A stretch of 64,000 nt of DNA, taken from the NCBI RefSeq assembly GCF_025399195.1, contig NW_026252087.1, forward strand, positions 744,001 through 808,000. The letters are read 5' to 3'. How positions within the stretch are numbered: the stretch's first letter is position 1; each line of letters opens with the position of its first letter. Both the position numbers and the translations under genes were made by a program. The notes below the pieces were generated by a model. The model did no database searches. It saw only the letters and a list, made by a program, of their open reading frames with translations, and was not told the DNA's origin. The DNA comes from Umbelopsis ramanniana AG (lineage: Eukaryota > Mucoromycota > Umbelopsidomycetes > Umbelopsidales > Umbelopsidaceae). Below are positions 43,268 through 54,420 of this stretch, piece after piece.

Positions 43268-44882
43268 TTACTCTGAGTACATGGCTGAAACAAGAGTTGC
43301 TGTCGCCTCTTCTACACCAACCCTTTGCATCAAGCGCTTAAATCGTTCAGGAAGTTTGGTCAGAACACCATCCGCGTCCAGCGCAGACCCTGAACATATG
43401 CAACGAAAAATCCGATGGTTAGAATTGTGCAATGTTACAGATGTTTTCAGAAATTGATGTGCTTACAACGACGAGAGACAACTGCCTCTAATTGAATGTT
43501 TGGAGCTTCTCGTTTCGGAACATCCATACCTTCCACTTGATCTGGTATTTCCGTTCGAGGCATCTCCCAGCTTAGCAATAAATCCGGCTGCTCTTCACTA
43601 AGAAATCGACGAAATCGAATTTAAAATCGATTCAATCTTAAGATAATCCATCAATTGACCGCATTTACCTGTCGCTAGAAAACTTTAGTTGCTCGTATCC
43701 AATTTCTTCAACTTTGATATCCGTTTCTTCATATCTTGAACTCAATGACGAGAAAACCCGCCGTCGCTCCCAAAGCAGCCTCGCTTGGTGTACAAGCACG
43801 CGAAAGAATCCAAGCAAATTGCCTTCGGTTTGAAATCTATAGGAGATGATTGCACCATTAACGCCGTTCGGGCTTCTGTATCCACAGTCATGCACATCAC
43901 TTACCGATCCAGAAAAGGACCAATGTCAAAGTACAGTGAGGGACTAACGTTGATTACCAAGTCAAGCACTCTGCCTTCATCAGCGTTCGTTCGGAATGAT
44001 ACTCGGAACTCCTCATCAAATGACTTTCCAGCCAGTTCGTATTGACCAATGGTTTCTATATCGAATGCGGTTAAGATCAATTTATACGGTATACACCAAG
44101 TTCCATTACGCTACTTACGGTGGAATGGAGTCTTTTCCAAAGATTTTTGAATATCAGTGAACATTATATGCGAGACTTCAGAAGCTCGGATGACCTATCA
44201 GATCATGTTAAGTCATTACCATAGTAAACCTGCACTTATGAAGCATTGTATCGTACCTCCGGACTTTGTAGGGCTTTGATTTTCAGATTAGTTTCATTCA
44301 GTGAATCACCGGCTGTCATTCGCTCTTCCTCAGTGACTATAGGTGAGAGGAGGTACTCACTGAAGCCAGGATATAGGTTTCAGCAACTACAGTTACCGTA
44401 CAACTCTCTCAACTTGACCACTTACATGACAGCCTGCAAGTCTTCTTCCTCGTCCTTTTCCGAAGCCATTCGCTCTTCAAAGGTCATTCTTGATCTCCCT
44501 GACATTTCCTTTCGCCTTTGCCGTACTTTATTTCTCTCTGCCCGATAGTACTCGACCTCGTCGCGCATTTGCTCGATTTGGGTGAGAAGCACTGACTTTT
44601 CGCGTTCCTGTTGGCTGGTATATGAATGGGACGAAGACGGTCGACCCTATGTGGAGCCATTTCTAGTCAGCCACCCTCATCGCTCTATTGACGAAGTCTA
44701 ATACTACGATTTCGTTCACTTACCGGTCGAGAGTGAGATTCGCTGGATCGAGGATGGCGACTGGATTGCGAGTCTTCGGAATGCTGTTGAACTGCCATCA
44801 GTCGCGAATGGAAACGTGCATTGGCAGTTTTATAGTCGTCAAAGAACACATCGTTGTTGTCATGATATGGAGTGGTAGCCAT
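43268..44882 (-). CDS. CENP-P-like inner kinetochore protein (376 aa)
   Basis: Eight exons (44882-44724, 44646-44426, 44359-44257, 44194-44119, 44055-43905, 43836-43669, 43597-43467, 43389-43268) sum exactly to 376 aa. A coiled coil at about residues 60-100 (SQQEREKSVLLTQIEQMRDE) leads into two mixed alpha/beta halves like the tandem RWD fold of CENP-P. Segments that resemble it: FDEEFRVSFRTNADEGRVLD, LLGFFRVLVHQARLLWERRR, PDLLLSWEMPRTE and the terminus RRWSALDADGVLTKLPERFK followed by RVGVEEATATLVSAMYSE, which parallels the CENP-P end (A-L-x-x-D...P..F..L...G.E.A...L). CENP-P pairs with CENP-O in the CCAN. The assignment rests on remembered family patterns, so it needs a profile search. Confidence 0.65.
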
Positions 44883-45015
44883 ATTATGGTGTAGTTTATT
44901 CTAAGTTAAAAAGGTTACCAGCCAGTATAGAGAATTCTAACAGCAACGCGCTTTAAGCAATTGCCGGGAAAAAAAAAATTACACGTAAGATTTTTTTTTT
45001 ATGAGAGTCATTGCT

Positions 45016-45868
45016 CTACGCTCTCTTCATGTATTTAAGCTCGCCAATATCTACAACGATCTTTTCGCCTTCCCCAATAAATTCAGGCACTTGCACCTTG
45101 GTGCCGTTGGTCAGCATAGCTTGCTTGTAAACTGTACCTTTAGCCGCCTGTCCAGCTCGTTCAACTACGGACTCAATGGTGTACTCGTAATTGGCAGGAA
45201 GTTTGAAGGTGATGGGCTGCGTTCCAGTTTGAGGTGTAGTCAAGAAGCTGACAGCAATCGGCATACCGTCCTCCAGCATGGAAATTGCTCTGCTACCTCC
45301 TTCGCAAGCACTTTCGTCCAATTCAATCTCTTCATATGTTTCACCGTGGAGCAAGTGGATTTTGCCGGCGTCACTATACAGATATTGATACGACTCATCC
45401 GCCAACGTCAAGACTATAGGAATTTAAAGTCATACATGAGTGCCATGCGACGCCTTGTCTGCTTTGATTTGATAGCTGTTGAATTTTTTTACCTTCTAGC
45501 GAATCGCTGGACTTGAAACGTTCATTTAATTTCTGTCCAGATAGAATATCCTGCAAGTCCATCTATATGAAATAGTTTAAGATAATGAGTTCATATTATA
45601 ATCAAAAGGAAATGCAGTTGCTGAGAGAGATATCACTTTTGGAGAACAAAATTTCTTTTATTCCTACCTTGATAACCGCACCGCCCCGACCGGTGGCAAC
45701 ATGATCGCGGGCCATGACTTTCATGGGCTTGTCCTTATGCTGAACAACTTGGCCCTTGCGAATAGAGCCTACAGCAAGTTTATAGTCTCTCTGGCTTTGG
45801 TAAATAGTTGCACAATAGCGGATGGCCAACTGGCTCGGCCGGCATCGCGCCGCAGTTAGTTTGAGCAT
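45016..45868 (-). CDS. Mitochondrial elongation factor P (222 aa)
   Basis: EF-P relieves ribosome stalling at polyproline in bacteria and organelles. Three exons (45868-45668, 45562-45493, 45413-45016). The first ~32 residues (MLKLTAARCRPSQLAIRYCA) are basic, with no acid and amphipathic, as in a mitochondrial presequence. The KOW-like domain follows: KLAVGSIRKGQVVQHKDKPM, DHVATGRGGAVIK, MDLQDILSGQKLNERFKS; then the two OB domains, with ADESYQYLYSD, SFLTTPQTGTQPITFKLPAN and KGTVYKQAMLTNGTKVQVPE, and the end GEGEKIVVDIGELKYMKR. In the tip loop, where E. coli has PGKGQA with the modified Lys34, this protein has TGRGGA, so the tip residue is Arg. In-frame GTG codons upstream are not used. Confidence 0.92.
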
Positions 45869-45988
45869 TTGTGACAGTAATACAGTAATAATTTTGAGTC
45901 CTGCCACAGACAGTATATAAGCCACTTTCCACGTTTAAATTGGCATCTCCGCAACCCTTGAATTTCAAAATTCCTCTCATCCTCGATT
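45869..45988. promoter_or_regulatory. 120-bp divergent promoter, mt EF-P / TrpRS, with TATA box
   Basis: Only 120 bp separate the start codons of two translation genes. The motif TATATAA at 45914-45920 lies about 70 bp before the TrpRS ATG on the plus strand and is a good TATA-box candidate for that gene. The short shared space suggests coordinated expression of the mitochondrial factor and the tRNA synthetase (inference). Confidence 0.6.
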
Positions 45989-47486
45989 ATGTCTTCAGAA
46001 GGACAAGTAACAGAAAAGTTGGACAATCTCACCCTTGCCACCGAAACGCCGGCTCCTGCAGCAGCTGAAGTTGCTGCCGCTGCTTCTGCCGACCAGAATG
46101 TTACTCCCTGGGATGTCGAAGGCGCTGTTGTAGATGGTGTGGCCCAAGCTATTGACTACAACAAGTTGATTAACCAGTTCGGTACCAAAGCTATTGACGA
46201 CGAACTTCTCCAGCGTTTTGAAAAACTCACCGGCAGAAAGCCCCATATTTTCTTGCGAAGAGGTGTCTTCTTCTCTCATAGGTAAAGCGTATTAAATTCT
46301 GATTGGTTGGTGTTGTACAAGGTCACTTACCCCCCATCCCATCTGATCAGAGAGTTCAATCGTATTCTCGACCGTTACGAAGCAAAGAAGCCATTCTTCC
46401 TCTACACAGGACGTGGACCATCCAGTGACTCCATGCATCTCGGTCACTTGGTTCCATTTGTCTTCTGTCAATGGTTGCAAGAGGTCTTTGATGCGCCTCT
46501 TGTCATTCAACTTACTGGTAAGACGTGATCTAGTATGGATTTTCATGTTTTGCTGATGGAATGGAGATTTAATACTCTGTCTTTTGAATTAGACGATGAA
46601 AAGTTTTTGTTCAAGCCCAACTTGACTGTCGAAAAGTGCAGGGAATTCGCGCGTCAGAACGCAAAGGACATCATTGCTTGTGGATTCAACCCAGAAAAGA
46701 CCTTCATCTTCAGCGATTTTGATCACGTTGGTGGAGCATTCTATCACAATGTTGTCAAAATCTCCAGATGCATTACAACCAACCAGTCCAAGGCTACCTT
46801 TGGATTCAAGGATACGTAAGTCTAGGAAATGGTGTGCAGTGGGAGTAATATCACTTGGAGTAAACCTGACTAATATCACATCATTTTTTAGTGACTGCGT
46901 TGGCAAACTTCATTTCGTCTCTGTTCAAGCTGCACCATCGTTCTCCAACTCTTTCCCTCAAATCTTTGGTACTAAGACTGACATTCCAAGTCTTATCCCT
47001 TGTGCCATCGATCAGGACCCATACTTCCGATTGACTCGAGATGTTGCTCAGAGGCTCAAATACCCTAAGCCAGCGTTGATTCACGCCAAGTTCTTCCCTG
47101 CTTTGCAAGGTTCCCAAACCAAGATGAGTGCCTCGGTTGACACCTCAGCTATTTTCATGGCAGATACACCCAACAAGATCAAGAACAAGATCAACCGATA
47201 TGCATTCTCTGGTGGCGGTGTCACGATTGAGGAACACAAGGCCAACGGAGGTAACCCTGACGTCGATGTGTCATACCAATATCTCAGCTTCTTCTTGGAG
47301 GATGATGAGGAGCTCAAGCGTATTTACGATTCCTACAAGTCTGGCGATTTGTTGACGGGTGAACTTAAGAAACGCTGCATTGATGAATTGCAAAGAGTTG
47401 TTGGAGCTTTCCAAGAACGCAAGGCTAAGGTGACCGATGAAGTCATAGATTACTTTATGGACAAGAACCGTACAATTGTCGCTTAG
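45989..47486 (+). CDS. WRS1: Cytosolic tryptophan-tRNA ligase (425 aa)
   Basis: Charges tRNA-Trp. Four exons (45989-46281, 46351-46517, 46593-46815, 46892-47486) sum to 425 aa. After an alanine-rich N-terminus comes the eukaryotic WRS core: [60 protein letters not shown] (HIGH-like HLGH), [54 protein letters not shown] and [20 protein letters not shown], which holds the KMSAS loop. The length and motifs fit the cytosolic class Ic enzyme. No targeting signal. Confidence 0.97.
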
Positions 47487-47575
47487 ATGGTATATAGATG
47501 GCTAAAAATATAAAAAAAAGTAATTATTTAAAAAGGCATAGAGAAAAAGCAGGCGGATGTTGGTACAGTTTGTTT

Positions 47576-48255
47576 TTATGTTGATACATCGCTACTTGTC
47601 ATCGGTTGGCAGCAACACAACAAATAATGATACCAGCTTTTTGTGTAGGCGTCTTGAAATTTTCGTCGTTGAAGGGCGTTGTCAAGGTCTTCATCTTGTT
47701 GATTCCATAACAACGACAGGCCCTCGTCGGTTTCAAACTGGGGTTGATCTTCAGAGTCGGAGGCGGAATCAGCGTATTGAAAAGGGGTATTGACGGCTAT
47801 GACAGTACATGAATTTAAAAAAAATGGCTCTACTAGCATGACAGAAATTCTAAATCTAAATTTTTCTTACGTCTGCTAACAGTGCCATACTGGCGTCGTT
47901 TAGCCATCTTCAACTTACGCTCTACATGACGCAGCAGAGCTCAAGTTACTATAGGTACGAGGTGAGTCTAATAACTGATAGAACAGCCCACTCACCGAGT
48001 TTTTCAATTTGAGAACGCGACTCTGTTTCTTCTTGATCAGTCTGAAGCTGCCAGCGTGGGACTGTAGTATTTGCAGTAGCAGTGTCTGGCCATGTCTAAA
48101 CGAAAGGGGTACGTCATGGCGTCAAGTCAGATGAAAAGTTCACAACTAGTATATATCACGGCTCCCGTTGATAATATACTTCGAACACTCACTTGGTCAG
48201 TTACATCTGGAGATGCTTCTACCGTTTGTGAAAATGCATCGCTTGCGGGAAACAT
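47576..48255 (-). CDS. Small hypothetical protein with cysteine cluster (144 aa)
   Basis: Four exons (48255-48193, 48095-47996, 47921-47871, 47796-47576) join in frame to give 144 aa starting MFPASDAFSQTVEASPD. The middle is basic (ERKLKMAKRRQYGTVSRR), then acidic (SASDSEDQPQFETDEG). Near the C-terminus is a helix (DLDNALQRRKFQDAYTKSWY) followed by HYLLCCCQPM. Three adjacent cysteines beside hydrophobic residues suggest palmitoylation and membrane attachment, but I do not recognise a family. An in-frame stop lies one codon before the chosen ATG, which supports this start. It is convergent with TrpRS, with about 90 bp between stop codons. Confidence 0.65.
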
Positions 48256-48997
48256 TCAAGCGGTGTCATTCAAGTAGCTCTCAAAAAATTTGGCAGCCAT
48301 ATTCGGACAGTGAAGCATTTACATTTTTGTCTGAGGTTTCAGTGAGCGGTTTACGTTATGACATCGCTGCCCTTTCCCTCTGCTCTTCCCCCGCTGCTAA
48401 TTGGAACCACATTAATGTTCCACTTGCTAGTTTACTGTAACCAATTGCCGTTGCCAAACGTAGTTGAGTTTTAATGAAGTATCGAATGATAATGCATCGT
48501 ATTTAGACACAGTATCTCCCAAGGGATGAAACATATTCCAATAGCGCGAAATGATACCATTGACAAAGAGAAAGAATGCCTCCTCTCCATCCATGAACAC
48601 AGAGTATACGCCCTCCACAAAAATGAGGGTACGATAAACGGAATTCGTTCTTATCGCTCACTCACGTCATTTCACTGTTGCAGTTCATTTGTTTCCCAGG
48701 CATACATGTATATGTACAATGCTCGATCATGTGGACATCATGGTTGTTTGAGTATCTTGTATGCTTTAATTGTCTGATGTATCCCCAGACAATGACATAT
48801 GATTGGCGGGATACGGAGAAGCGACGTATTGTAAAATTTTGTCAGTGCGAAAACCACTAAGGTCCGAGAAATTTTGGAGTCCACGGCTGAAACGAGTCCT
48901 TCTGCTTTGCTCTGTTCTGCTCTGCTTAGTGACCCCATCCACGCATTTTTCATTCCTCTACTGCATCTTACATTGAATCACTTTTACCGCCAGTTCA
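48256..48997. promoter_or_regulatory. Divergent upstream region, small hypothetical gene / mitochondrial carrier
   Basis: 742 bp between opposed start codons. It holds a short imperfect direct repeat of TCTGC/TCTGT units (about 48900-48926). Short open frames overlap in several phases; none is convincing. Confidence 0.45.
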
Positions 48998-50237
48998 ATG
49001 GGTGTTTCTGCTAACTGGTGGAAAAACATAGCGTAAGTTCCCATTGGACTTCCGGCTTTCCATTTGACCATTAACGGACACTGACTCCCACCCCCCACTA
49101 TTTTTTTTTCTATCGTCCATAGAGAGAACCATGAAAATGTTAAGCATTCCATCGCAGGCGCGGGCGCCGGAATAGTATCTTCTATCGTAACATGCCCACT
49201 CGACGTTGTTAAAACGAGACTACAGAATCAGGGTACGGGACACCCAGGCATAGCGCTTTACCGCGGCACATATGGTAAACACTGGGGAGAAAGGGATGAT
49301 ATCACATGGCTTTCCGATCACTGATACTGTTATTGAAAGGTACCCTTTCTCGGATATGGATGGAAGAAGGCATCCGGGGACTTTATCGTGGCCTCGGACC
49401 AACGATCTTTGGATACCTGCCCACTTGGGCGATTTATTTCACAGTTTATGATTACTGCAAGGAACGAGTTGGATCACAGATTGGCAAAGAGGACGATCAC
49501 TGGTTAGTGCACATCCTGTCTGCGATGACGGCAGGCGCAACTTCCACCACCCTGACCAACCCTCTGTGGGTGATCAAGACGAGATTTATGGTATGCATGG
49601 AGATAAAAACATAGGGCGATTTTTTGGTAACAGAAAAAAACCCACGGTCAATGACTAATGACATGGTTTCCTCTACTTCAGACACAGAACGAACGTACGG
49701 CATATCGATACAATAATACCCTGCATGCCTTTAAGACCATTACGAAGGAGGAAGGTTTAGGTGGATTCTATAAGGGACTTGGACCATCACTGTTAGGTGT
49801 CAGCCATGTTGCGGTTCAGTTTCCGCTATATGAGAAACTCAAGATATGGTTCAGTAAGTTGAATATTATTATTTTTTTCGTTGTATCTCGTTGGGTCCGC
49901 TAACATCGGGCCTTGGAATTCATGTTTAGAAGCCGACAAAGATGCTCCTTCCGGAATGATGACTATCCTTATGGCTTCGTCGTTATCCAAGATGGCCGCT
50001 AGCATGGCTACATACCCACATGAAGTCATCAGAACAAGACTTCAAAATCAAACTGTCAAACCATACAAGTACCATGGTATAATGCACGCTATTAAAATCA
50101 TGCTTCAAGAGGAAGGTCCATTAGCCTTCTATCGAGGCATGCCTACCAACTTATTAAGAACTGTACCTGCTTCTGCAATGACAATACTGACGTATGAGTT
50201 ACTTGTCAGTAAAATGGACGAAATCAAAACCTCATAG
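48998..50237 (+). CDS. Mitochondrial carrier, pyridine/pyrimidine nucleotide type (305 aa)
   Basis: Five exons (48998-49032, 49123-49274, 49340-49590, 49682-49853, 49930-50237). Three carrier repeats, each with its PX[DE]XX[KR]X[KR] signature or variant: CPLDVVKTRLQNQ, NPLWVIKTRFMTQ and YPHEVIRTRLQNQ, plus the matching glycine-rich helices (GLYRGLGPTIFGYLPTWAIY, GFYKGLGPSLLGVSHVAVQF, AFYRGMPTNLLRTVPASAMT). The Trp in repeat 2 and His-Glu in repeat 3 occur in the NAD+ (Ndt1), pyrimidine nucleotide (Rim2, SLC25A33/36) and folate/FAD carriers. I cannot decide among these from sequence alone, but a nucleotide-type substrate in the inner membrane is likely. Confidence 0.9.
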
Positions 50238-51662
50238 ACGTCTAAACCCCTCCACTTTTTTCATACCGCAACCTTGTAATAAAAAAAAAAATTGTCTGTC
50301 CTAAATTTTCCATCAGAATGCACAGTCACGCTTTCAGCAACTATTTAATTCCTTCGAAAATTTTTTCCAATTTCCTCTTTACAACGCAATTATAAACGAT
50401 TCATCAAAAAGCACTGCCGCAGAGATGGTTCGCTTAGGCAAACTATCGTAGACGCTGGCAGCCGTCATATGAATTGAAGATTAAACCATGAATATGGCTT
50501 GGGTGCGATGTGGTGTGAAACTTTGGCTTCGTTCCGGGTTAATGCATCATATCGCAAGGTCGTAGTCAACAGACATACCTCTTTGGTGTCTCTTTATTGA
50601 AAGAACATAAATACATAGCTTCATGTCGAGAAGACCATGACATTGTCTGCTGCCTGTCGTTTGTATGAGCTTAACCTAGCTGACGGCTCATGACACTTTT
50701 CCAAAGCTACTATGAGACTAGAAGATAGTTCACAGAGCTGCTCTTGGCCATTATTTGCGATAGTACAGTTCATTGTAACCCTTGCAAACTCTTTGTATTG
50801 ATATACACTCTGAATAAAAGTATGGTATCTTGTTACGACGAGACCACTTTTTGGTATACGAAATCTGTTGCGCTTCTTTTTCTTATGACGGGTCGCGAAC
50901 AGGTTAGAGTACTTTTTGGCGGCGTCTTGGACTATCATCGCAGTTAAGGAATACATGAACAAGTCATGGATAAGTCGAACTTGTAACATTTCGAGGAATC
51001 GAGTACGATCTACCTATGCATTTGTTTTGTTTTGGAGATACTTTAGTTGCAGAGTCATAAACGTGAGATCAACGAGCATCGAAAATTTCACTGAGTTGTC
51101 ACTGCAGTGATAAAATTTTTGATTTTCATTTGAAAGCTCCTTGACATCTCCTTTGTTGAATCGCTCCTCAGTGACATGAACTACTACAATGCAATTTTCC
51201 TGTAGCACGGACAACCATGTGCCTGATTGATAAAGAAAATGAACATTAGCAAAGCTCTCTTCATTTCTAATTCAGAAAGGAAGAAGCAAGAGATCTTATA
51301 AGGAGCGTAACGCGCCAGGCAAGTAGGAGAAGGTAAAGCCGCTGCCTGCAAATGAAACGCGTTAGACATCACACGGGTATTGCAACTTGGTCTACCGCTC
51401 AAAGTTGTTTCCAACTGTTTCATGCGCAGACGAAGCTGCATGAAAAGGTATAATGATTCAATTTTATAAAAGCCCACTCCAAAGACACAATTCAACACAT
51501 TTTCAGGATTGCATAAGTTTACATACACTTTTTGTTTTTAATATAGTGAAAAGAGTAGTCTAATTTTTATAGGCAGATGACGCAGTCATCGTACATGTTA
51601 TTACAAAGCAGTTATAGATGAATACATATCAAACAAGAGTTGAGGTAAGAATTAATTATAGT
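50238..51662. other. Convergent intergenic, 1.4 kb
   Basis: Between the 3' ends of the carrier and the peptide transporter. Frames at 50621-51528 are AT-rich and lack family features. I see no RNA gene or repeat. Confidence 0.45.
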
Positions 51663-53360
51663 TTAAGCTTCCTGCTTGAGGTCCTTCTCGTACTCAGCGA
51701 TAGTGGGCTTGTGGGCCATGTAGGCATCCTCTTGCTCACCACGACGGACAATGGCATCTTCTTCAATATCGGTGGCATCAGCCTTGTGATGGCAGATCCA
51801 GAAGAGAGGAGCACAGATACCCATAGCGGCAGAGATACCAGTGTACATCCAGGTAAGCTTGGGGTCAACGGTGACGGAGACAAGAGCGAATTGGAGGACG
51901 GAACCGAAGCAGTTCATGAACAAGAAGATGGCCATGACGAGAGACTTCATGGATTCAGGAGCCTTCTTGTAGGCATATTCGAGACCAGTGATGGAAGCGA
52001 AAATTTCAGAAATGGCAATGAAAATGTAGGAAGGAATTTGGATACCGGCAGAGATCAACTCGGGTTGCTTCTTGTAGATCAAAGATTGGATACCAGCGGT
52101 GTAAGCCAAACCAGCGGAAGCGAAGATGAAACCAAGGGTGATACGGAAAATGGGACCCATGGGGATACCAATGCGACGGAGACCAGGGTAGACAAGACGA
52201 TCCATCAAGGGAATGGTAATGATCAAAACAAGAGGATCAATGTTTTGCATAATATCGTTGGGAACGTTACCGGTCCACATGGTAGCAGCCTGGGAAACCA
52301 AGTTGGTGGTCATTTGAGAATAGCAAAGCCAGTAGATAGGGAACCAGCAGAAGACAGTGCAAGCCTTCAAGGCACGCTTCAATTCATCAACAAAGATATC
52401 ATCCCAGGTAACATTGGCCATCTTGTCGGGGTGATCAACTTCCAAACGGGAAGGCTTGCAAGCATCCAAACCACCCTTAACTTGCCATGAAAGACGGAAA
52501 AGACGACCAGCTTCGACGAAGATAGAACCACGAGGAGGGTTTTGGATATAACGCTTGCGGCCCATGACAACAACAATGATGGCGGGAACGAACATACAGG
52601 TGGGCAAAAGGTAAGCAGACCAGAAACCAATGTTCTTTTCCATTTCAGTGGTAGCAATGGCGGAAAGACCACCAATGTTGATACCCCAGTAGAACATGTT
52701 GAAAATCTTTTGGTAAGTGGCACGGGGAGTAACGATGACACGCTCGCCAGACTTGAGGGTACGGACAAAAGGAACCTTGGAGCGGTATTGTTCAGCGACA
52801 AGAGGAGACACGTTGGCCTTGATACCACCAGTACCGAAACCGATGACAATCAAAGAGACAACGAAACCAGGGAATGAAGCGCCACTGTCGATGGCAGAAG
52901 GGATGGAGGTGGTGGTCAAGATGATAAGACCAACAAGGTAAATCATACTGAAGATGAGAATGGCACGGTACTTTCCGAGGAACTGATCAGCAACGATAGC
53001 ACCAAAGATAGGGGTAATATAACACCAGAACTGGAAGAAGGTGTTGAGAGCAGTAGCAGTTTGTTGACCACGGCCGAGAGCACCAGGCACATCAGCAGGG
53101 TAAGAAGGAGGAGCAGGGTTTTGAATGTAGTTCTGGAAAGGACCAGTAAGACCGTAGTAGGTGAAACGTTCGCAGAATTCAATCAAGATAACCAAGAAGG
53201 CTGAAACGGGAATGGAATCAGCACTTTCACGAAGGGAAGCCCACTCTTCTTCGGTGGGTTCAGGACCGTCGACGGCATCTTCAGTGTGGTCGTAGACAGC
53301 AGGAGTAGTGATGTGTTCGGCATCAAGAACCTGAGATTGGTCCTCGTACTTTTCGGACAT
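51663..53360 (-). CDS. PTR2: POT/PTR-family peptide transporter (565 aa)
   Basis: Proton-coupled uptake of di- and tripeptides at the plasma membrane. Intronless, starting MSEKYEDQSQVLDAEH at 53360. Family motifs: ILIEFCERFTYYGLTGPFQN, the E-x-x-E-R-F signature of helix 1, GAIVADQFLGKYRAILIFSM, VIGFGTGGIKANVSPLVAEQ, NMFYWGINIGGLSAIATTEM and the C-terminal helices (ITGLEYAYKKAPESMKSLVM with the EFAY-like motif LEYAYKKAP). Twelve or so hydrophobic segments. Codon use is strongly uniform compared with neighbours, with Lys mostly AAG and acids mostly GAG or GAC, which also makes the opposite strand open over long stretches. This suggests high expression. A 16-codon in-frame extension upstream starts with another ATG, but the 53360 start fits the family better. 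Confidence 0.95.
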   Translation of the reverse strand: MSEKYEDQSQVLDAEHITTPAVYDHTEDAVDGPEPTEEEWASLRESADSIPVSAFLVILIEFCERFTYYGLTGPFQNYIQNPAPPSYPADVPGALGRGQQTATALNTFFQFWCYITPIFGAIVADQFLGKYRAILIFSMIYLVGLIILTTTSIPSAIDSGASFPGFVVSLIVIGFGTGGIKANVSPLVAEQYRSKVPFVRTLKSGERVIVTPRATYQKIFNMFYWGINIGGLSAIATTEMEKNIGFWSAYLLPTCMFVPAIIVVVMGRKRYIQNPPRGSIFVEAGRLFRLSWQVKGGLDACKPSRLEVDHPDKMANVTWDDIFVDELKRALKACTVFCWFPIYWLCYSQMTTNLVSQAATMWTGNVPNDIMQNIDPLVLIITIPLMDRLVYPGLRRIGIPMGPIFRITLGFIFASAGLAYTAGIQSLIYKKQPELISAGIQIPSYIFIAISEIFASITGLEYAYKKAPESMKSLVMAIFLFMNCFGSVLQFALVSVTVDPKLTWMYTGISAAMGICAPLFWICHHKADATDIEEDAIVRRGEQEDAYMAHKPTIAEYEKDLKQEA

Positions 53361-53424
53361 AATTCCTAGGTAAAGAAAAGATAAAGGAAGGAGGGGAGCG
53401 AACAGCAACAGGTGATGAATGGCC

Positions 53425-53437
53425 TTTAATATATAGC
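53425..53437 (-). promoter_or_regulatory. TATA box of the peptide transporter gene
   Basis: On the minus strand this reads CTATATATTAAAG, about 65-75 bp before the ATG at 53360. A strong TATA element fits with the high-expression codon use of the gene. Based on position and sequence only. Confidence 0.55.
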
Positions 53438-54279
53438 ATATTTTTCTAAATTTTTTTTTTCATTACTGTTCATTTTCTTACTAGGTGTCATGGAGATTCA
53501 ATTCGCTCTATCCAATAAATGTAGTTAATCTAATCGGGAAAGTCCGCTAGAATCGGCTCATCGCTTCGATGATTGGTCTGGGCGGAGTGGCGTGCGGACC
53601 CATAGCCCATTCGGATAAACCAAGAACAAAGGCACCTTCTTTCATTGGGTTTGTTTACACAAAATCCAGAACCAAATGTTTCTAACATGAGCGCGCGCAC
53701 ATAGGATCAGCATCTGTTCCATGATAGACGCTTACAGACTGATGTATTCGTTGGGAAAAGTCATACTATTCTGTGACTAACAAGCTGACTTCATGTTTGT
53801 CTAAATGTGCATGTAGGTGGCACACGAGCACGGAATGACATTTTGTCAGTTTACAATATTCCTTTCGGGCGGCGATACGAATTTAGAATAATCAAGCTAC
53901 CGTTACGAATAAAGAGCTATTGAAGGACGCCTGCTAAATGCCTCTTGAGTATGTGACGACGGTGGTGCAAACTGCCAAAGGGTCTTGGTGACACACATTG
54001 GGCCATGAACTGTCCAACAGGAACGTAAAGACCATGGCGGAAGACACAAGGCAAATGGCGGTGTGTGAATCAGTGGGCTACACAAGCTGTAAAAGGATCG
54101 TGTGATAACGAGCGGGGTTCTTACGGATCCACCAACCATTTTGTTAGCTGCTAACAATTTGTTTCTTTCTATTGGTGCTCCGTTTAGGACGAGGTTCCCC
54201 AGTATGATAGTTCACGCGCTTGAGTTTGGCAAGTGAGATTAGAAGCATCAGTTAGGTCATGTTGACGCCAGATTGACTG

Positions 54280-54420
54280 GATGGTCAGGCTAATAGAACT
54301 TAAAATCGAACCTAGTTTTCGACCATACCATATAGCGAAGGGTGTCCCAGCGACGTTAGGGTGGGGGTAAATGGCGCGTTGGGTGGGATAACTGGAGACG
54401 AAGTCCGCGCCTACCAAAAA
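54280..54420 (-). mobile_element. Possible Ty1/copia-type integrase fragment, degraded
   Basis: A short minus-strand stretch reads TPFAIWYGRK followed by L.S, which resembles the TP[YF]..W[FY]G[RK]KP..S segment near the end of copia integrases. It is short and broken, with no terminal repeats or other domains visible nearby. The match could be chance. Confidence 0.2.

Noticed and set aside
51618-52490. 290-codon plus-strand frame opposite the peptide transporter
   Set aside because: It mirrors the codon bias of the POT gene on the other strand; its protein is low in hydrophobic structure and matches no family.
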